Part shown: positions 49,001 through 60,960 of the stretch, one piece after another
Layout: every line of letters begins with the position of its first letter
How positions within the stretch are numbered: position 1 is the first letter of the stretch
Origin: Lycocorax pyrrhopterus obiensis
Lineage: Eukaryota; Chordata; Aves; Passeriformes; Paradisaeidae
Assembly: GCA_014706295.1 (NCBI GenBank)
Contig: JACSVZ010000007.1
Coordinates: 51,288,975 to 51,352,974, forward strand
Length of the DNA: 64,000 nt
Direction of reading: 5' to 3'
Position numbers and translations under genes: made by a program
The notes under the pieces: generated by a model
What the model was told of the DNA's origin: nothing
Databases searched by the model: none
The model's input: only the letters and a program-made list of their open reading frames with translations

Positions 49001-52000
49001 AAATATAAAAGATAATATGATGCTATAGGGACAAAAGTACTTTTGAAACTCTACCCAGGCTTTCTGTAAATAGAGGTACACTTCTTTGAAAGCAAACATT
49101 TCCTGTTAAAATGCATCAGCTTTCTATTCTGTGATCCTCCACTCCAAATTATAATAGAAAATATATAATGGAGCATAAAAACTAACAGATGAGAAAAATG
49201 CACCTTCAATGTGAATTTCACCTCCTAGCTGCAAGGCTATCCTCAAGAACCTCACTGTAGTTGCAGACTGTTACTGCAGCATAAATTAACTAATCCTCAC
49301 CAAAATTCCTTATGATTTTCTAGGGAAAATGATATAGTACCCTTTCTTCATCTGGGCAACTAGAACAAAGATGTGAAAAATCATCAGATTTTGCCTACTC
49401 ACTTGTGAGGCAAAATAAAAGGTTTTCCAAAGCATTTATAATGTGCAATATTTCTTGTGCACAGGGCACTGGATGGGTGACTTTGGTTACTTGCTGAGGG
49501 ATCTAGGTCCTTCTGCAAGGTTTGTTTTGGATTGGTAGATGAACAATATGAGGGAACAGAAGTGTACAGCTGTGAACACTTCAGGATGCATTATTGCTTC
49601 TTCATTACAAAGGGATAAGAATTGAAATCCAGTCCTTTGGGCATAGTTGTAGTACTAGTTTTGCACCTAACTTTTTGGTAGCTATTGAAACAGAGCTGTT
49701 AAAAGTAGTGAATAAATTCACTATATAATCAACAGAAAACCTGAAAACCTCCCCATTAATTCTGCCTGTTTGGGATTTTATCCATAAAATTTATGTTTCG
49801 TTTACACTGGTTAGGCAAACTGGAACTCCACTCTCCGCAACAGGGCTGGGTTGTAAGCAATAGGGTTAGACAGCATGTTCTACGCCCTCAGGTGCCTGAA
49901 CTAGGAGACCCTGCCTTGCCCTCTGTCACAGCCAGCAGAGACTTTGCCATTCCCCCTCAGTGTGACCAATGCATACCTCAGGGACATGGAGACTGTATGG
50001 GATCCAGTCCTTATCAGCAGTCATCCTGTATAACCCTAAGAGGGCCAAACTGACACAGCCAGAGCAGCTTTAATACAGATATTTTCCAGTTTTTGAGTGC
50101 TAAAATTCACAATGTCATTGCTTACTTTAAATTTCATAGGTGCATTTCCATTGTGTTTTGGAAGTACAGGAATTGAACAAGCAAAAATATCATTGTTTGT
50201 TCTGGTCTTCACACAGAAGTGGTAGAAGACAGTTACCCTCTGCATAACCTGTTATTAAGCATGAGATGGAAAACAATTTGAATGGAAGTTACAGTTCCTT
50301 TGTTAAACAGTGCAGTGAAATCAGAATTCAGGCCTAGTAATTTTATGTTAAGGCTCCATAGAGGTGGATGGAATAGATTTCTTCTTCTTCCTTCCAACAT
50401 TTAACATTTTGCTCCTTTTCTTACCTGTCTTCTGGTAGCACTCATGCACACCTTTCTTCACATTTCTTATTCCTGCATAGTCTTATATCCAACTCCTGCT
50501 CATGTAGTCATTCTCCTCAAAGCTGGGGCTAGTGTCCATACCCACGTGCTCCTCCTTAACCACAGTCTCAAGGTTCCCATGTTTCTAAATGTTCTGGCCA
50601 ATTTCATACATCATGTTCTGGACCAACATAATTTTTTTCAATTTTTTTCCATTTTTGTCAGAGATGGAGCACGTACACCTACCAATAAGTGTGTGCTCAT
50701 TTGCTCCATGTCCAAAGTGGCTGGTCCTTTTTTGTTGTTAAACACAAGCTCTTCCAAACCCCCTCACTCAGAGCTCTCCATTTCCAGGTTCCCTACACCC
50801 TTTCTTTCCCATCTTTTAGTGACTTTCCGTGTGAAGCTTTTTCCTCCTGCTGCATATCCTTTGGGCTCAATCAGAACCAGGGGAGAGAGATGGTCTCTGC
50901 CATTAGTCCTGGATCCAGAGATCCAGCCAACTCCAGCAAGCAGGACCAAAGCCCCTACGTATCTTAGGGAATGTGGTGTAACTGTGCAACCTGGCTGACC
51001 ATAGACACTCTGACAAGCATAACAAGCCTCTAATGAGCATAAACAAATATTGTTGGGGTTTTTTTCCGGAAGCTTAAGGTTTGACCAGTTTTCAAGGTGC
51101 AGTTTTAAATTGCAGAGCTGTTAAGGAAACAACTGAGAGGTATATTTATTTTGAAACACTAGCAAACAACGTATTTTCCCTAATCTTGTTCTCAGAAGTG
51201 AATATCCACCTGAAACAGAGCCATACAGCAAAAAAGCTCTGACCTGAATGTTAAATTCTGGCAAAGTAATATCTGCTTCAAGCAGATTTTGCCAAAGAAA
51301 ATTTCCATCCACCCTCATTATAGATGTGGATATTTCAGAAAAAACTAAATTCCACACTAAAGAAAGAAACTGTAATAACAATACTTGAAAATTAAGTTAT
51401 CAAATTAATTATCAAATACAAATAGGATGGTTTCCTTTCTCTGGGCTTGGCCCATCAATATGTAGCATTCCTAACCTACGGTGAGAATGAATATCTATCC
51501 ACCCGAACTTTTAATGTTTTCATTTCTTACTGGGATTTATCAGAAGGTAAACACTTCACACCTCATCTGCTGGTGGAGTGAAATTTTCTGACTATAAGCA
51601 AGAAATATGAAGTGTACAAACGGTAGGTCATGCAACATCCCTTTGAGAATATCCTTCTGGGCATTGGTCACTGCCAGTAAAGGTTGATTTCAGACAGGAG
51701 AAGCATAATTATCCCCATTAAAAATCTATACAATTAACAACACTTGCCACACAGTGGAGTCTAGGTTACCATGGTACTGCCCTATCTTGAGAGTAGGAAA
51801 TAACTGTGGTATATCAAATTCCATCTCATGGTAATTGTTACTTTTTTACTGACCACCCATGTGGCATTAAAAGTCTCCTGCTCAACTAATTCACCTATTT
51901 TAAAGCATATTATGGCTATATTTATTCTCCATTTCACCTCAAATCACTAGTGTTCCAAGTACATAATGCTGGGGTTTGAAATACCCCAGAACATATATTT

Positions 52001-53039
52001 ATGTGATGAGTAGGAAAGAGGCATTGAAGGTGAAAGAGGAAAATGGAAAAGAAACATATTGGGGGCATGGGGTTTGGGGGAGTGTCTGAGGTGCCTCTGT
52101 GCAGTAGAAGAGAGATGGGAAAGGAATGAAGGCAAATGTGAAATATGTGTATCATCGATGATTCTCTAACTGCACAGGAATATGCTACTGAAGGAGACAG
52201 GAAGAGTAAATTCAGCCACATAAGAGATGAAGAAGATGGTGAAATTGTGCCTGACGTGATGATTGAGCTCTGAAGAGGGTCTGACTCAGAACTGTATAGA
52301 AAATTTCCTTCCATAGACTTCTCCCACAAGCAGATAAAACCTACCCCCACTGCAAGGAGAGCTAGGGACTGGTGTATGGTGAAACAGAAGGAGGTATGTG
52401 AATGGAAGAAGTGAGTGGGGAAAAGAGAGAAAAAGGAAAAAAAACCCAAACAGTGAAACAGGGATGTGAGAAAGATGGGCCAGTAAAAAACACTTTAGGA
52501 TCTTAATAGGCAGGAAAACAAAATGCATTTGGTTAAATTTTGCACCTGAAATGACCCTACCTTATTTGTAGGGTGTCCTTAAACGTGCTGATAAAAAAAA
52601 GCTGTGGCATGCTTTCAAAACAAAATACAAGTATATACCAGGTAATTACTTCACCTATTACCCAACCACTTCTCACCCCCACCAGGATTTATAAAAGTTT
52701 TCTGGCTTAGGGAATGGTTTACACTTTTCCTTCCAAATAATATATTTTTTAAAATATGTGCATTGCTCTGAGACACCCTGGTTTGAAGGACAATTTTCTA
52801 GGATGTCTCGTTTTTAGCATCCTAGGTTCTGGTATGTGTGATATCACACAAAGTTATGTTTGGGAATGTCCTTATCAAAGGAGAAACTGCCAGATTATTG
52901 TGCAGGAGAAAAGAGAATTTTGAAAGCTACAGTAAAACTTGCCTGATAGTTGAGAGATTCAGGACATATTTCTGAACTTAACATAATTTTCACTCCAGCT
53001 TTACAGTTCACCTTTAACACATATCACCTTTTAAAAATA
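46001..53039. other. Non-coding stretch
   Basis: No gene recognised. The two longest open frames (50,444-50,998 plus; 51,934-52,449 minus; 184 and 171 codons) are composition artefacts of pyrimidine-rich sequence without domains. A C/A-rich tract lies at 48,811-48,864 and a 42-base local duplication at 48,601-48,670. Confidence 0.45.
48601..48670. repeat. Local imperfect duplication, 42-base period
   Basis: GCAACCCATTTGCAAATTCC at 48,601 recurs as GCAATCCATTTCCAAATTCC at 48,643, two substitutions in 20 bases at a 42-base offset. A short tandem duplication. Confidence 0.6.
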
Positions 53040-53175
53040 TTTCCACAAGCATCATGCATGCTACCATCAGAGTGTCAGCTTTAACTGCGAATTCCCTGGC
53101 TTCGTTATCTGTTTAAGTTTAGCTGCTTATCGCCGAGGCAGCGCGATGGCGGCCACGGCGCAGCGCGCAGGTGGG
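53040..53175. promoter_or_regulatory. Small CpG cluster with YY1-like motif
   Basis: About nine CpGs in 40 bases at 53,131-53,170, with GATGGCGGC at 53,145-53,153, which matches the YY1 core. A possible donor-like CAG|GTGGGG follows at about 53,170, so a short first exon of a non-coding transcript is conceivable. Confidence 0.3.
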
Positions 53176-53289
53176 GAGGCTGTAGGTACACGGAGAGGCT
53201 CTCATGGAGCAGCAGATCCCTGCCTGTGCTCGGCTTTTCACACACCATTATTGCCCTTGTGCACAGGGCTAAGGCAGGAGGGACATTGT

Positions 53290-53562
53290 CTGTAGGGTGG
53301 GCTTCTGCAGGATTGGGCCCACAGCCTGTTAAAGACAGGCAGATAAATCTGAGCTGGACTCTACATTAGTTTAAAGTGGCTCTTTGTATTTATAAACAGC
53401 AATATGCTGCCGTTACGAAAGCTATTTCATTTAGTGCCATCTTACATCGAGCAATTTAATTATTCTCTTAATTATTGAAACATTCATCATAGTTTTCCAA
53501 TTGATTCATGAGGGGCTGGCTGCATTTCTTTAACTCATTAATATAGTGACAGAAAATTGACA
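53290..53562. promoter_or_regulatory. Possible conserved regulatory element, paired TAATTA
   Basis: Two TAATTA cores 12 bases apart (53,457-53,462 and 53,469-53,474) in unique sequence with AGTTTAAAG and CAGATAAAT words upstream. No coding potential, no repeats. Confidence 0.38.
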
Positions 53563-54589
53563 GTATTTTTGCTAACCTCCTATCTCTGAATGGTAATACT
53601 GGGAATACAAAACCTTGAGTCTTTTTTTTTTTCTTAATTTTTAAAATTTGTATTATTATCACCAGCAATAACTATACTCATAAAGACTCATTTAGTAGTG
53701 AAGGAACAGAATGATATATGAGGAAACCCTAATTATCAATGGCTTTCATAGTGAATTTTGCAACCTAATATCTTCCTGAGACCACATTTTTATTATGAAA
53801 TGGGTGATAAAGCAGAGATAATTCTAAATCCAAACACATGTTATATGAAATAGATAAACCCAAGATAAAAATTAATAGTGACCTTGCATGCTGGGATATA
53901 GGAAATATAATCAAACATATATATCAGTCATGGCTGGAAAAGGACAGGGAGATGCCCACAGGTGAAAGATTAATTTACAGAGTTTTAAAATGCATTCAAA
54001 ATAAAAACTGTGACTTCTCTCTTCTCTTCCTTGTCCTGATTCCTAGTGTTATTGTTATTACCTGTCTGCAAAACTACTACCTTAAAACATGTTCCTAACT
54101 TGCATTAAAATAAAGATTTCATCTTTCCTTTTTTTCTTCTATCTCCTTTATTTACAGGCTGTTTAAGTAAAGGCACAACATTCTATGTCTCTATAATTTT
54201 TTTGCAACTGTTATTTATTTCACTTTTACAGTTTCTAAAATGTCTGGTGCTACCCTCAAAGACCTCTCTCAAATTCATCAGTTTTCTCTCAGGAGAGGTT
54301 GTCCAGAGTCTGAAGCATACAAGGTCTCATCTTAATGTTTATATGAGTACTTCTGCCCTTGGATATTATTCTCATCTTCACAATACTATGCAAATCGACA
54401 GCTACTTCCCTGTGCTTCCAGCTAGGACTTCTGAATATAGTGTGAGTAGCTGGAAAATAGCTAAAAAAGAGCGTCAGAAATATAAAAGTTCAGCCCTGAG
54501 CGTGTCTATATGTGTGTGTATATATATGGATGTGTTTGTAGATGTGTGTACTAGCCATATACTGTAGTTTGAAAAGTGGATCTGTGTAA
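53563..54589. other. AT-rich non-coding stretch
   Basis: No gene recognised. T-rich runs near 53,621-53,642 and a TG-rich stretch near 54,509-54,548. Otherwise unique. Confidence 0.5.
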
Positions 54590-55010
54590 ATCAATGCATT
54601 TATTTAGCTCTCTCACCAACTCTCTCCCTGAGTTAACACCCCAGCACACACAATGCTAGCGAAGGTGATTATCTCTGCTAGCATAATTCCTCCGTAACAT
54701 CTGCTTTCGCCCATAACACTCCACTAATTTTTCCCTCATTTCATTACACATAATTTTCTTTCAACACAATCTACATGTATTAAGTGGTAATGACTTTCCA
54801 GTTAAGAGCAAATCGACGCCAAGGGACCCCCCCCTCGATTGCCTGCCGTGCCTGACTCCGGCTATTAAAGATAAATTTGGTGCCTCAGAAAGCTGCAGTA
54901 AGCTAATCAATCAATTAAGCGCTTAGGACATACATTATCAAAATTCCACAGTGCGGGGGTGCGTGAGAGCATGCTGGCATACTTGGTATGATTTTAGGAA
55001 TAAAAAAATT
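54590..55010. promoter_or_regulatory. Strong candidate conserved regulatory element
   Basis: The most regulatory-looking block in the window. A GCTAGC palindrome is repeated at 54,655-54,660 and 54,677-54,682. AATCAATCAATTAAG (54,905-54,919, a PBX/homeodomain-like run) leads into the perfect 10-base palindrome TAAGCGCTTA at 54,916-54,925. CpGs are retained throughout (TCGACG, CTCGATT, CCGTGCC). No transposon, tandem repeat or open frame explains it. Confidence 0.42.
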
Positions 55011-57299
55011 TTTGAGGTTGAAAGTCAGTATTCAGTGTCTTCTGAAATGAAAACTCAAGCTATTGCACGCTACCGATAGCAACTTTGGTGTCTGTGCTGG
55101 TACAATTTCCACTGCAGCTTTTATACCTCGTGCAGTTTACTAGTGATACCAGAATGGAGCTGATGACACAGTAAAATCTATTTTTAAACGATGTGAGGAT
55201 TCTGGTGCAGAATAAGGCAATGCTATTCACAGTTAAGCTGGATGTTCTGTCCCTAACTTGTCATTGTGTCTCTAGGAACTGCCACAGCCTTAAAACACTG
55301 ATTAATATTCTGTATTATGTGTGTTGCAAAAAGGTGGTTTAAGGACAGAATGGCAGCCATCACATCCTGTTGTGTCAAGTTTTATCTTCGACATTGCTTT
55401 AATATTCATTCTAATTTTGGAGAGTATTTAAAGCTGGTAAAATGGATTCTAAAATAAACTGAAAATTTTTTCAACTTTTTTGTTTTCTGAAAAAACAGCT
55501 CCTAGTGACGTGATATCCTTTGCAGGACTGACTTACAAAACAGCTTCAACCCAACCAGAAAAAGTTACATTCACTGATAATCGAGTTACATTTGAGTACA
55601 AGGAAATAGTATACACAATATCACTTACAAGCCCTTCATTACTTTGTTTATCTGTGTTATCTTTGGCATTGTGTCGTTCTTTATATGGACAAATGACTTA
55701 ACCAGTTAAAGGTTTTTTAAATATAAAAATATTTTCTCTTGCATCGTGGTGAGCAGCCTGTATGCCAATATTTAGCCACATGCTAAGGAAATTGAAACAA
55801 AACCCCGAAGACCATAAGAATTATACAAGCAATTTTTATAGCTCTGTCGGGACTAATACAAAAGGAGAGTTAAATAGAACTTTATAGCAGGATTCTGAAC
55901 AAGACAAAACACAAAAAGAAACAAAAAAGACCTATTTTCTGAGCAATCAGTAAATTTATAAAATATGTAATATAAAAGCATCATTACAAGACTTTGTCAG
56001 TTACTTTTCCTGTTATTTTTAAGCATATTGCCTAAAGCTTTGTTATCGTAGTATTGTAGTTATCAGATGAAACTACATGGCAAAACTCCCTGCTTACTTT
56101 TCCAGAGTGTTTTCCTCACTTTCTGCAAATTACATTGGAGCATATTCAGTGCATACCCTTCTACTAGTGGAAAGAACCATAACATCTTTTTACTGTCTGA
56201 ATAAATATTCCTTAGCAAAAAAGAAGTATGTTGTCAAAGATAAAAAGGGTGGGTTTGTTTTGTTTTAAAGTATAATACAAATAAAGGAGGTAACTCAATG
56301 GCTTCTCTCTGATGTGTTTGCATAAGAAAAAAAGCCCTGAAAAAACTCTAAATGAACGGTACAAATGCATATGATACAGGCAAAACACTTAATCCAAGCT
56401 CTGCATGTAAAACACAATTACAGAGAGTTAATAATAGCAGATATAATGAAATAAAAAAAAAGCTACCCACAGAGAATATACAAGTTCATCCTTCAAAAAA
56501 ACCCCAAACCAGCATGTTTCAATAATATGAAGCCATCCTTTCCTTTGTGGCATTCTTCATTGACTAGGCTGATAATGAAAAGATGTCAGGGAGATTCACA
56601 GTTTAGAGTTGTATTTTCTTCCTTTCTTTTGTGCTGTTTCTTCCCATTTATGGCTGTTTTCCTGCCTTTGCTCTGTATGGAGGGTATGAAATATTTGAGA
56701 GTTATGTTTTCTTGTGAGATGTAGGGCTGAATTTGACTTTATTATCATTACTAAGCATGCAAGTTAAGTTTACTCAGTTGAAAAAGACACAATGATGTTG
56801 TTCTTCTTGATATAGAAACAGCTATATTGGCTTTTATAGGTTTTTTAGTGTAGGCTTCTTCTTCTTCTGTCCTAGATTTGATAGCTACTCTATCAGCTGG
56901 AATTATTTTTTTTTCTTACTCGTTCTCTTTTTGAAAAAAAAAATCATTCCGATTTATCTAAAAGCACATCAAAACATCTTTATCTGTTCGTAGTGAGTGA
57001 GAAATTCCTTCAGATTAAGGGGGAGAGATGGGGGGGAAGGAGGGAAGAGAGGCAAGCAATAAAAAAAGCTGAGACCAAACCAGTTTGCCTTCTCCTTTTG
57101 TGCAGTGCATGTAATGACTGAACTTTTGACTTTAAAGTTTTTCTCTGGTGCAGTACTGTAGAAAAAGAAACAAATAAACAAACAAACAAAAAATATCCCC
57201 TTGGCGCAAAGACCGGTCTAAGGCAATACCTGGTGAGTGGAATTTTTTTTTTTTTGGTTGTTGTTGTTGTTTACTTGAAGCAGATAAAACACCCACCTT
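55011..57299. other. AT-rich non-coding stretch
   Basis: No gene recognised. Short simple repeats at 57,171-57,193 (AAAC-type) and 57,243-57,272 (T run then GTT repeats). 55,020-55,400 continues in unique sequence and may extend the previous block. Confidence 0.45.
57171..57272. repeat. AAAC-type and T/GTT simple repeats
   Basis: (AAAC)n-like sequence at 57,171-57,193 and, 50 bases on, a T run followed by GTT units at 57,243-57,272. The two are near-complementary in composition. Confidence 0.75.
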
Positions 57300-57620
57300 A
57301 AACCCGCCCTCTATTCAGTTCAGCAGCACCTCCATACTCCAATAAACCGTTTTCATTCCATCTGGCGTGCGTTTGCTCTGAAGACATTTTCCTGTCAATC
57401 TCTCCTGCCACATTAAAAATCTGTCATTACTATTGCATTGCCGCCTGGCTCCTGAGATTTGTCTGACTGCTTTATTGCTCCGCTCATTTTTTTTTTCTGC
57501 TACAGCCGAGAAGCAGAAATAAAGGTTTGTTGTTGAAACATGGCCGCAAGGAAAGTAGGAGGCACACATCTGTCAAGGTATTACCTTTCTTCAACCAGGG
57601 ATTAAGGTGTTTTACTGCTC
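57300..57620. promoter_or_regulatory. Strong candidate conserved regulatory element (PBX-MEIS-like)
   Basis: CTGTCAATCT at 57,392-57,401 reads on the minus strand as AGATTGACAG, nine of ten bases of the PBX-MEIS composite TGATTGACAG. A related CTGTCATTAC lies 30 bases away at 57,421-57,430. GCCGCCTGG and ATGGCCGCAAGG give local CpG retention. Unique and transposon-free. Confidence 0.4.
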
Positions 57621-60399
57621 TCGCTACTGAGCAGTCACACTGAATAAATTTTCTCAGTAGAACATAAAAATGAACTCATACATTTTGAACTGGGTTTCAT
57701 TCTTTCAAGCCAACCCATATAATTATGCAATGGCATCAGTGTTCGGGGGAAAAAGAAAAGTCAGAAACGTTTGTGTGCACCCCCCCTTCTCTCTTCTGCA
57801 CCACCCTTCACATTTACATTATTTAAATGCTTATTAAGAGGGCAAGACTGAGGCAATCAGTACTGGGGAGAGAAATGTTTTTTTACTCTTCCTTGTTGTT
57901 GTTACTGGATCCCTTGCAAGGTCAGAAGGGGTACAGGGCTTTGCTCCCCATGTTTTGTGTCTGTGATCACAAAATATGCCTGACCATGAATATTCACTGT
58001 TAATTCACATCAAAGCAAGCCAGTAGAATTGTGATTTCTGAAATACTGTTTTTTGAAAAAAACCTGGCAATATTAGCTGCTGTGTAGCCTTCCCATTTCT
58101 GCTGCAGACATTAACTTTACAGTCTCAATGATACAAATGAAAATAATTTAAAATTTAAGTATAACCAGTGGAAGTGGTTGTTACACTAGGACAGAGCATG
58201 CCAGACCATCCTCCTCAGTCCTCTGCTGGACACTCCTGCATCATGATCTTAGTCCAGTTTTAACAGGTCAGACTTCTAAAGCAGAAGGGGATATCTCACA
58301 AAATAAACATTAAGGTGTAGGCAAATGAAGGATCAGGTCAAACATGTCTTTGAAGGGGAGCAACACAAGGAGCTTTATAGTTTGTGTTTTGTAGGGTTTT
58401 GGGGTTTTTTTTTTTTATGAAAAAGAATAGTACAGCTTTTAAATTTGACAAGACCTCAGGAGAGAACGACTAACCTCAGTGCAGGAACCATAAACTTGTC
58501 CAAACTTTAAGGAAAGAATAGTTAAGAAAATCCTACAAAGAGTCAGAAATCACAGGTCCATCTGTGGCATGCAAATACCTCCAGGTAGCTCTGCTGCCTG
58601 CCCCCACTGTCAGTTTGACTCGTTCTCTGTTTTGCCCTAGGGTCCCTGCCTCCTGACTTCCACAGTGCATCCTCTCAGGCTCCCCTTTGGAGTGAGACAA
58701 ACACCTCCCACCAGAGAAACTAACTTGTGTCATTGCTGACTGACATATTTATTTAGCAGTAAGGTAGCTCAGTTCAACAGAGAAATATATCGGATCTACA
58801 GTTCTACTGAAAAACTGCTGCTTGAACAAAAGCAAATGAGCTATCCCACAGGTAGCAGATAATCTGTCACTCACTTACTCTTCACAGTGTCCCAAGAAGG
58901 TCATAAATCACCAGGATATCGGTTCAGTACTGTATTCCCTCAGCCTCCACTTTCTGCTGGCTATTGGCTTTTTTCCGTCCATTTCAACCCAGTGAAGACA
59001 CAAGGAAAAGTGAGCATTGTGAAATCTTACACTCCTCTCCCCAGTCCCACCTCCTTCCCAGAGCTAAGTTGCATGACTGAATTTACAGCTTTCCTATGCC
59101 AGAACAGCACCTGGGAACATGTCAGGCTGGATTGTGAGGCAAAGCTCCATCCCAAAATATTTCCAGGTTTTAATTCTTCAGGGGAAGGAACCATCTTCTT
59201 GTTCTGTGTTAGTATCTAACACCTTGCACAATGGGGGATTTAGGGTTGTTACATAGTGCTTCAGTGCAAATTATAAATAATAATGTGCCTGTGGAAATAC
59301 AGTTCCTTCAGCTACTTTTTTTATGGCATCCTTCAATGTGCTTCTTAGGCTTAGACCACATTTGCAAGTAGCTGGTGCATAGGAATAAGCAGATATAGTG
59401 CATAATTGGTGCTAAGGACCTCGTGTCCACATTGTATCTTTTTGGGGGTTACCTCAAACTAGTTCTAGTCTGGTCCCATGGACTTGATGCGTATTAACAA
59501 GTGGAATGCATTAGGTGTGATTGCAGAGCACAACTTCTATATTAATTTCATCTGAAAGAAACCCAGCCTGTGCTCCCTGAGCCCACTCTGCTGTGCAAGC
59601 CACAGCACTCTCAACACACTGGTGTGAAATTCAGCTGGTGCCTTCCCTGACACCCCTCATGTTTGCTGGATCCTGTGTGTGGCTGATGCTCCTTAATGGG
59701 TGCTGTTTGCAGAGAAGCAGTGCAGTAATCTGCTACACCAGGTAAATTCTGCAATGCATAGTTAGGATGCAAATCACTTGCAGATAATCAACAAAAAAAG
59801 AGGTAGAGAGAAAGAGAAATATATACCTCTTCTTATTCTCCCCCCCCCTTTTTTTTTTTTTTACACAAACAGCTTTCTCAGTGACTTTGTCCCATACAAC
59901 CCTCAGGGAAGTCGAAGCCTGTAGCAGTGTTACACTTGACTTTAAATTCAGATAATTTGCACAAAGTGGGGGGTTTTGGGTGGTCTTTCAAAGTCAAGTT
60001 TCAATATTTTCTTCCAGAGATGTGTTTGCAGGTGATGGCCCTTTACCTTCCAACTTCTTCAGTCCCAGCATACATAGTTCAGAGTCAAAAATGCTGTCAG
60101 TACCTGTAGTTTCATTTGCAAAGCCTGTCTGAAGTGGGTAACTGCTTCATACATTTGGGTGTGTTTAAATTACATATCAGGATCCAGATCAAAGATGGCA
60201 AATGGCCTCTTGCCAAGATACTTTAAATATCAGATTGTATTTGTAAGAGACAACCATAAGGGCCCAAATTTCGAGAAAATGTGACACTACTGGCAGTCCT
60301 TTTGGGAACTTCAGAGATCATTTTTCTCTAAAACAGAAAGCCATTGCCCCTATTTTTATTTGAACAAGTATTTAAATAAGAACAGTTGAAACTAAAGGG
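57621..60399. other. Non-coding stretch
   Basis: No gene recognised. A C/T homopolymer pair lies at 59,841-59,862. A plus-strand 110-codon open frame at 58,887-59,219 has no family features. Confidence 0.5.
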
Positions 60400-60960
60400 A
60401 ACGCCATATCTCATTCTTCATTAAACTGACCACTTGATTTTAATTACCCAGGAAAAACATGACAATATTTTCCCATGGATGAGGAACCTTCCCATCCGAT
60501 CAAAGCAGCTGGAAGCTTGAATTTAAATATGCATAGCTGGTCCACACAGAGGGATATGGTTGATAAGTATCTGAGATGAGAATCTGGGCTATACAGTTTG
60601 ATCTGGTTCTCGGGGTTATCTGTCTAACCATGGCTGCATCTCATCCAGTCAGGCAGTGGTTATCAAAGCCTTACGTGCAGTCCCAGTGGAACAAGTCAAC
60701 TGCATGTATTATCTTCATTCCAAGAATCAACTCCAGATACACAGAGCTTTAATAAGTAAATGAATTTTTCTGCCCACAACTCAATAATTAATACCTCCTC
60801 TCAAAAAATTAATTCAAGCTGCCTTCACATGACAATTTTAGACTCCGTGCTCTCATCCCAATTAACATAAAGCCACTCCTTGCTCTATGCATTTAGGTCA
60901 TCCCATCTTCACCTGCTTTCATTCTGCTGGTATCAGTAAAATTAAGTTAGATCCACCTCA
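60400..60960. promoter_or_regulatory. Possible conserved regulatory element
   Basis: Unique sequence with TAATTA at 60,441-60,446 (preceded by an NKX-like CACTTGA at 60,431-60,437) and again at 60,785-60,790, plus further ATTAATT words at about 60,808. No repeats, no coding potential. Confidence 0.33.

Noticed and set aside
50444..50998. 184-codon plus-strand open frame
   Set aside because: Pyrimidine-rich sequence lowers stop frequency. No domain, no similarity recognised, and a second overlapping frame is also open.
51934..52449. 171-codon minus-strand open frame
   Set aside because: The plus strand here is purine-rich, which gives a phenylalanine/serine/leucine-rich stop-poor antisense frame. 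No recognisable protein features.
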